This document shows positions 60,541 to 61,508 of a DNA stretch of 61,508 bases, one piece after another. The notes under the pieces were generated by a model. That model saw only the letters and a list, made by a program, of their open reading frames with translations, had not been told where the DNA came from and searched no databases. Numbering within the stretch: position 1 is the stretch's first letter; the number at the start of each line of letters is the position of its first letter. Source of the stretch: Betaproteobacteria bacterium (GTDB lineage: Bacteria > Pseudomonadota > Gammaproteobacteria > Burkholderiales > JACQAP01); assembly GCA_016194905.1 (NCBI GenBank), contig JACQAP010000007.1, forward strand, positions 1 to 61,508, written 5' to 3'. Position numbers and translations under genes: made by a program.

Positions 60541-61508
60541 TTCATCAGTTGGAGCAGTTGCGTCAATCTCATCTGTTCGGCTTACGTGCCAAGCGGACCT
60601 TTGACGACGCGGCGGCGAAGTACCTGCTGGATCATCAGGACAAGGTGTCGATCGAGAGCGACATCTATCACCTTGAACGGTTGATGCCTTATATCGGGCA
60701 ATGCACGCTCGATCAGATCCACGACGGTACGCTCGAAGCATTTGTGCGCGATCGGAAGGCGCGGAGACTGGCCAACAAGACCATCAATCTCGGGCTGACG
60801 CTGGTACGGCGGATGTTGAATCTGGCCGCCCGCAGCTGGCGCGACGAAAATGGTAAGACCTGGCTGGAAACGCCTCCGCTACTGACGCTCTTACCGCTTA
60901 TCGGGCATCAGCGCGAACCTCGCCCTATCACCTGGGCCGAGCAACGCGAGTTGATACCCCGGCTACCGGATCACTTGGCCCGCATGGTGCTGTTCGATCT
61001 GAACACCGGCGTGCGCGACGAAGTGGTGTGTGGACTGAAATGGGAATGGGAAATTGCTGTTCCTGAACTCGGGATCTCCGTGTTCGAGATTCCGCGGGAG
61101 AGCGTGAAAGGCAGGAAGCGTAGTCGCGTTCTGGTCTGCAATTCCGTCGCACAGTCGATCGTCGAATCGGTTCGGGGAATGCACGAAGAGTTTGTGTTTG
61201 TGTGGACCCGGGGCGTAAAGAAGGTCTATGTAGGCGGTTCGATGGAGACCATGAACAACACGGCGTGGCAACGGGCGAGGAAGGAGATAGGTATTCCCGA
61301 TCTTCATATCCATGATCTTCGCCATACCGTGGGAATGCGGTTGCGCGAGGCTGAAGTTCGGGAAGAAACGATTGCCGACATCCTTTGGCATGTTCGCCCA
61401 GGGATGACAGCGCACTACTCGGTGGCCCAGGTTGCCGAACTGGTGGACGCGCTAAATCGAATTACCGATGAGCGCAGTCGGACGAATCGAAGCCTGGCAA
61501 TGATTGCA
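60414..61508 (+). CDS. int: Tyrosine recombinase / integrase (5' 365 codons)
   Basis: AAGGAG lies 7 nt before the ATG. N-terminal Arm-like region (MGRPQDGIYRDRQGNWWVDKVYRG), SAM-like core-binding domain (residues ~61-150), then the catalytic domain with Arg201 (NTGVRDEVVCGL), a Lys in VKGRKR, His300-x-x-Arg303 (HDLRHT), His326 and nucleophile Tyr335 (GMTAHYS). The gene continues past the end of the window and is completed at 1-104. It likely catalyses integration at a tRNA-Arg 3' end, as the att-like sequence beside its stop suggests. Confidence 0.93.
   Translation, partial: MGRPQDGIYRDRQGNWWVDKVYRGTRLRQCFGQNLEEAQSWLIHQLEQLRQSHLFGLRAKRTFDDAAAKYLLDHQDKVSIESDIYHLERLMPYIGQCTLDQIHDGTLEAFVRDRKARRLANKTINLGLTLVRRMLNLAARSWRDENGKTWLETPPLLTLLPLIGHQREPRPITWAEQRELIPRLPDHLARMVLFDLNTGVRDEVVCGLKWEWEIAVPELGISVFEIPRESVKGRKRSRVLVCNSVAQSIVESVRGMHEEFVFVWTRGVKKVYVGGSMETMNNTAWQRARKEIGIPDLHIHDLRHTVGMRLREAEVREETIADILWHVRPGMTAHYSVAQVAELVDALNRITDERSRTNRSLAMIA
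61465..61508. repeat. 44-bp direct terminal repeat, right copy
   Basis: Identical to bases 1-44 and in the same reading frame of the integrase. See the left copy. Confidence 0.95.

Noticed and set aside
1-61508. Plasmid or conjugative element
   Set aside because: No replication initiator, partition, relaxase, type IV secretion or coupling-protein gene was recognised. The integrase and att-like sites fit an integrative island better.
1-61508. CRISPR array or rRNA genes
   Set aside because: No regularly spaced repeats and no rRNA-like sequence were seen anywhere in the window.

Overview
The window looks like 61.5 kb from a GC-rich betaproteobacterium (Burkholderiales or a relative). This is inferred from codon usage, the lineage flavour of the proteins (a DUF4124 protein, a PQQ-type sorbosone dehydrogenase with a cytochrome c4, an HAE1 efflux pump, a pseudopilin remnant) and a decayed tRNA-Arg 3' end. 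The first and last 44 bases are identical. They lie inside one tyrosine-recombinase gene that starts at 60414, runs off the right end and finishes in frame at 104, so the molecule or contig closes on itself. It may be a circularised integrative element, or a region flanked by direct copies of the same integrase. No replication or conjugation genes were seen.

Layout. 1-4.4 kb: integrase tail, two tRNA-3'-end-like att candidates, a conserved hypothetical gene, a HigB/HigA-type toxin-antitoxin pair and a decayed pseudopilin. 4.4-8.5 kb (minus strand): an OmpR-type two-component system, two membrane proteins and a DUF1275 protein. 8.7-15.5 kb (minus): a complete RND efflux operon (adaptor, pump, a SLAC1/TehA-type channel, outer-membrane factor). 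15.5-22 kb: Dps, a 3-hydroxyisobutyrate-dehydrogenase-family reductase, and a minus-strand oxidative cluster (aldo/keto reductase, sorbosone dehydrogenase, dihaem cytochrome c, DUF4124). Two copies of a diverged noncoding block with a 15-bp inverted repeat sit upstream of the efflux and oxidoreductase operons. 22-31 kb: a signalling region containing an intact TetR / multi-PAS histidine kinase / LuxR-type regulator operon, with several broken duplicates around it (a TetR-GAF chimera, a truncated receiver, a REC-PAS / GGDEF-EAL gene split by an internal deletion, a kinase tail and a truncated receiver). 31-33 kb: a HAD phosphatase, an NTF2-like protein and a GntR repressor.

33.4-45.5 kb is one co-directional catabolic operon. 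It encodes a NodB/PuuE-like amidohydrolase, an ornithine-cyclodeaminase-family enzyme, a complete polyamine-type ABC transporter, a small MCGLCG protein, a CobW GTPase, an M20 carbamoylase/amidohydrolase, an asparaginase, a dihydropyrimidinase/hydantoinase and a DUF3830 protein. Together they suggest uptake and stepwise hydrolysis of a nitrogen-rich cyclic amide or ureide whose identity cannot be read from sequence. GntR is divergent, and a palindrome overlaps the -10 of a near-consensus promoter. 45.5-49.4 kb: a dead transposase, a HAD phosphatase, an EamA exporter and a GNAT gene broken by a 4-nt duplication.

49.8-60 kb is an accessory/defence segment: small DNA-binding-like proteins, a Fic protein, an XRE regulator, a divergent WYL regulator (CapW-like) and a complete type II CBASS operon (patatin phospholipase CapV, CD-NTase, E2-E1 Cap2, JAMM protease Cap3). 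It is followed by a putative excisionase and the integrase. The CBASS is a known system type. The hydrolase operon is the best candidate for undescribed metabolism.
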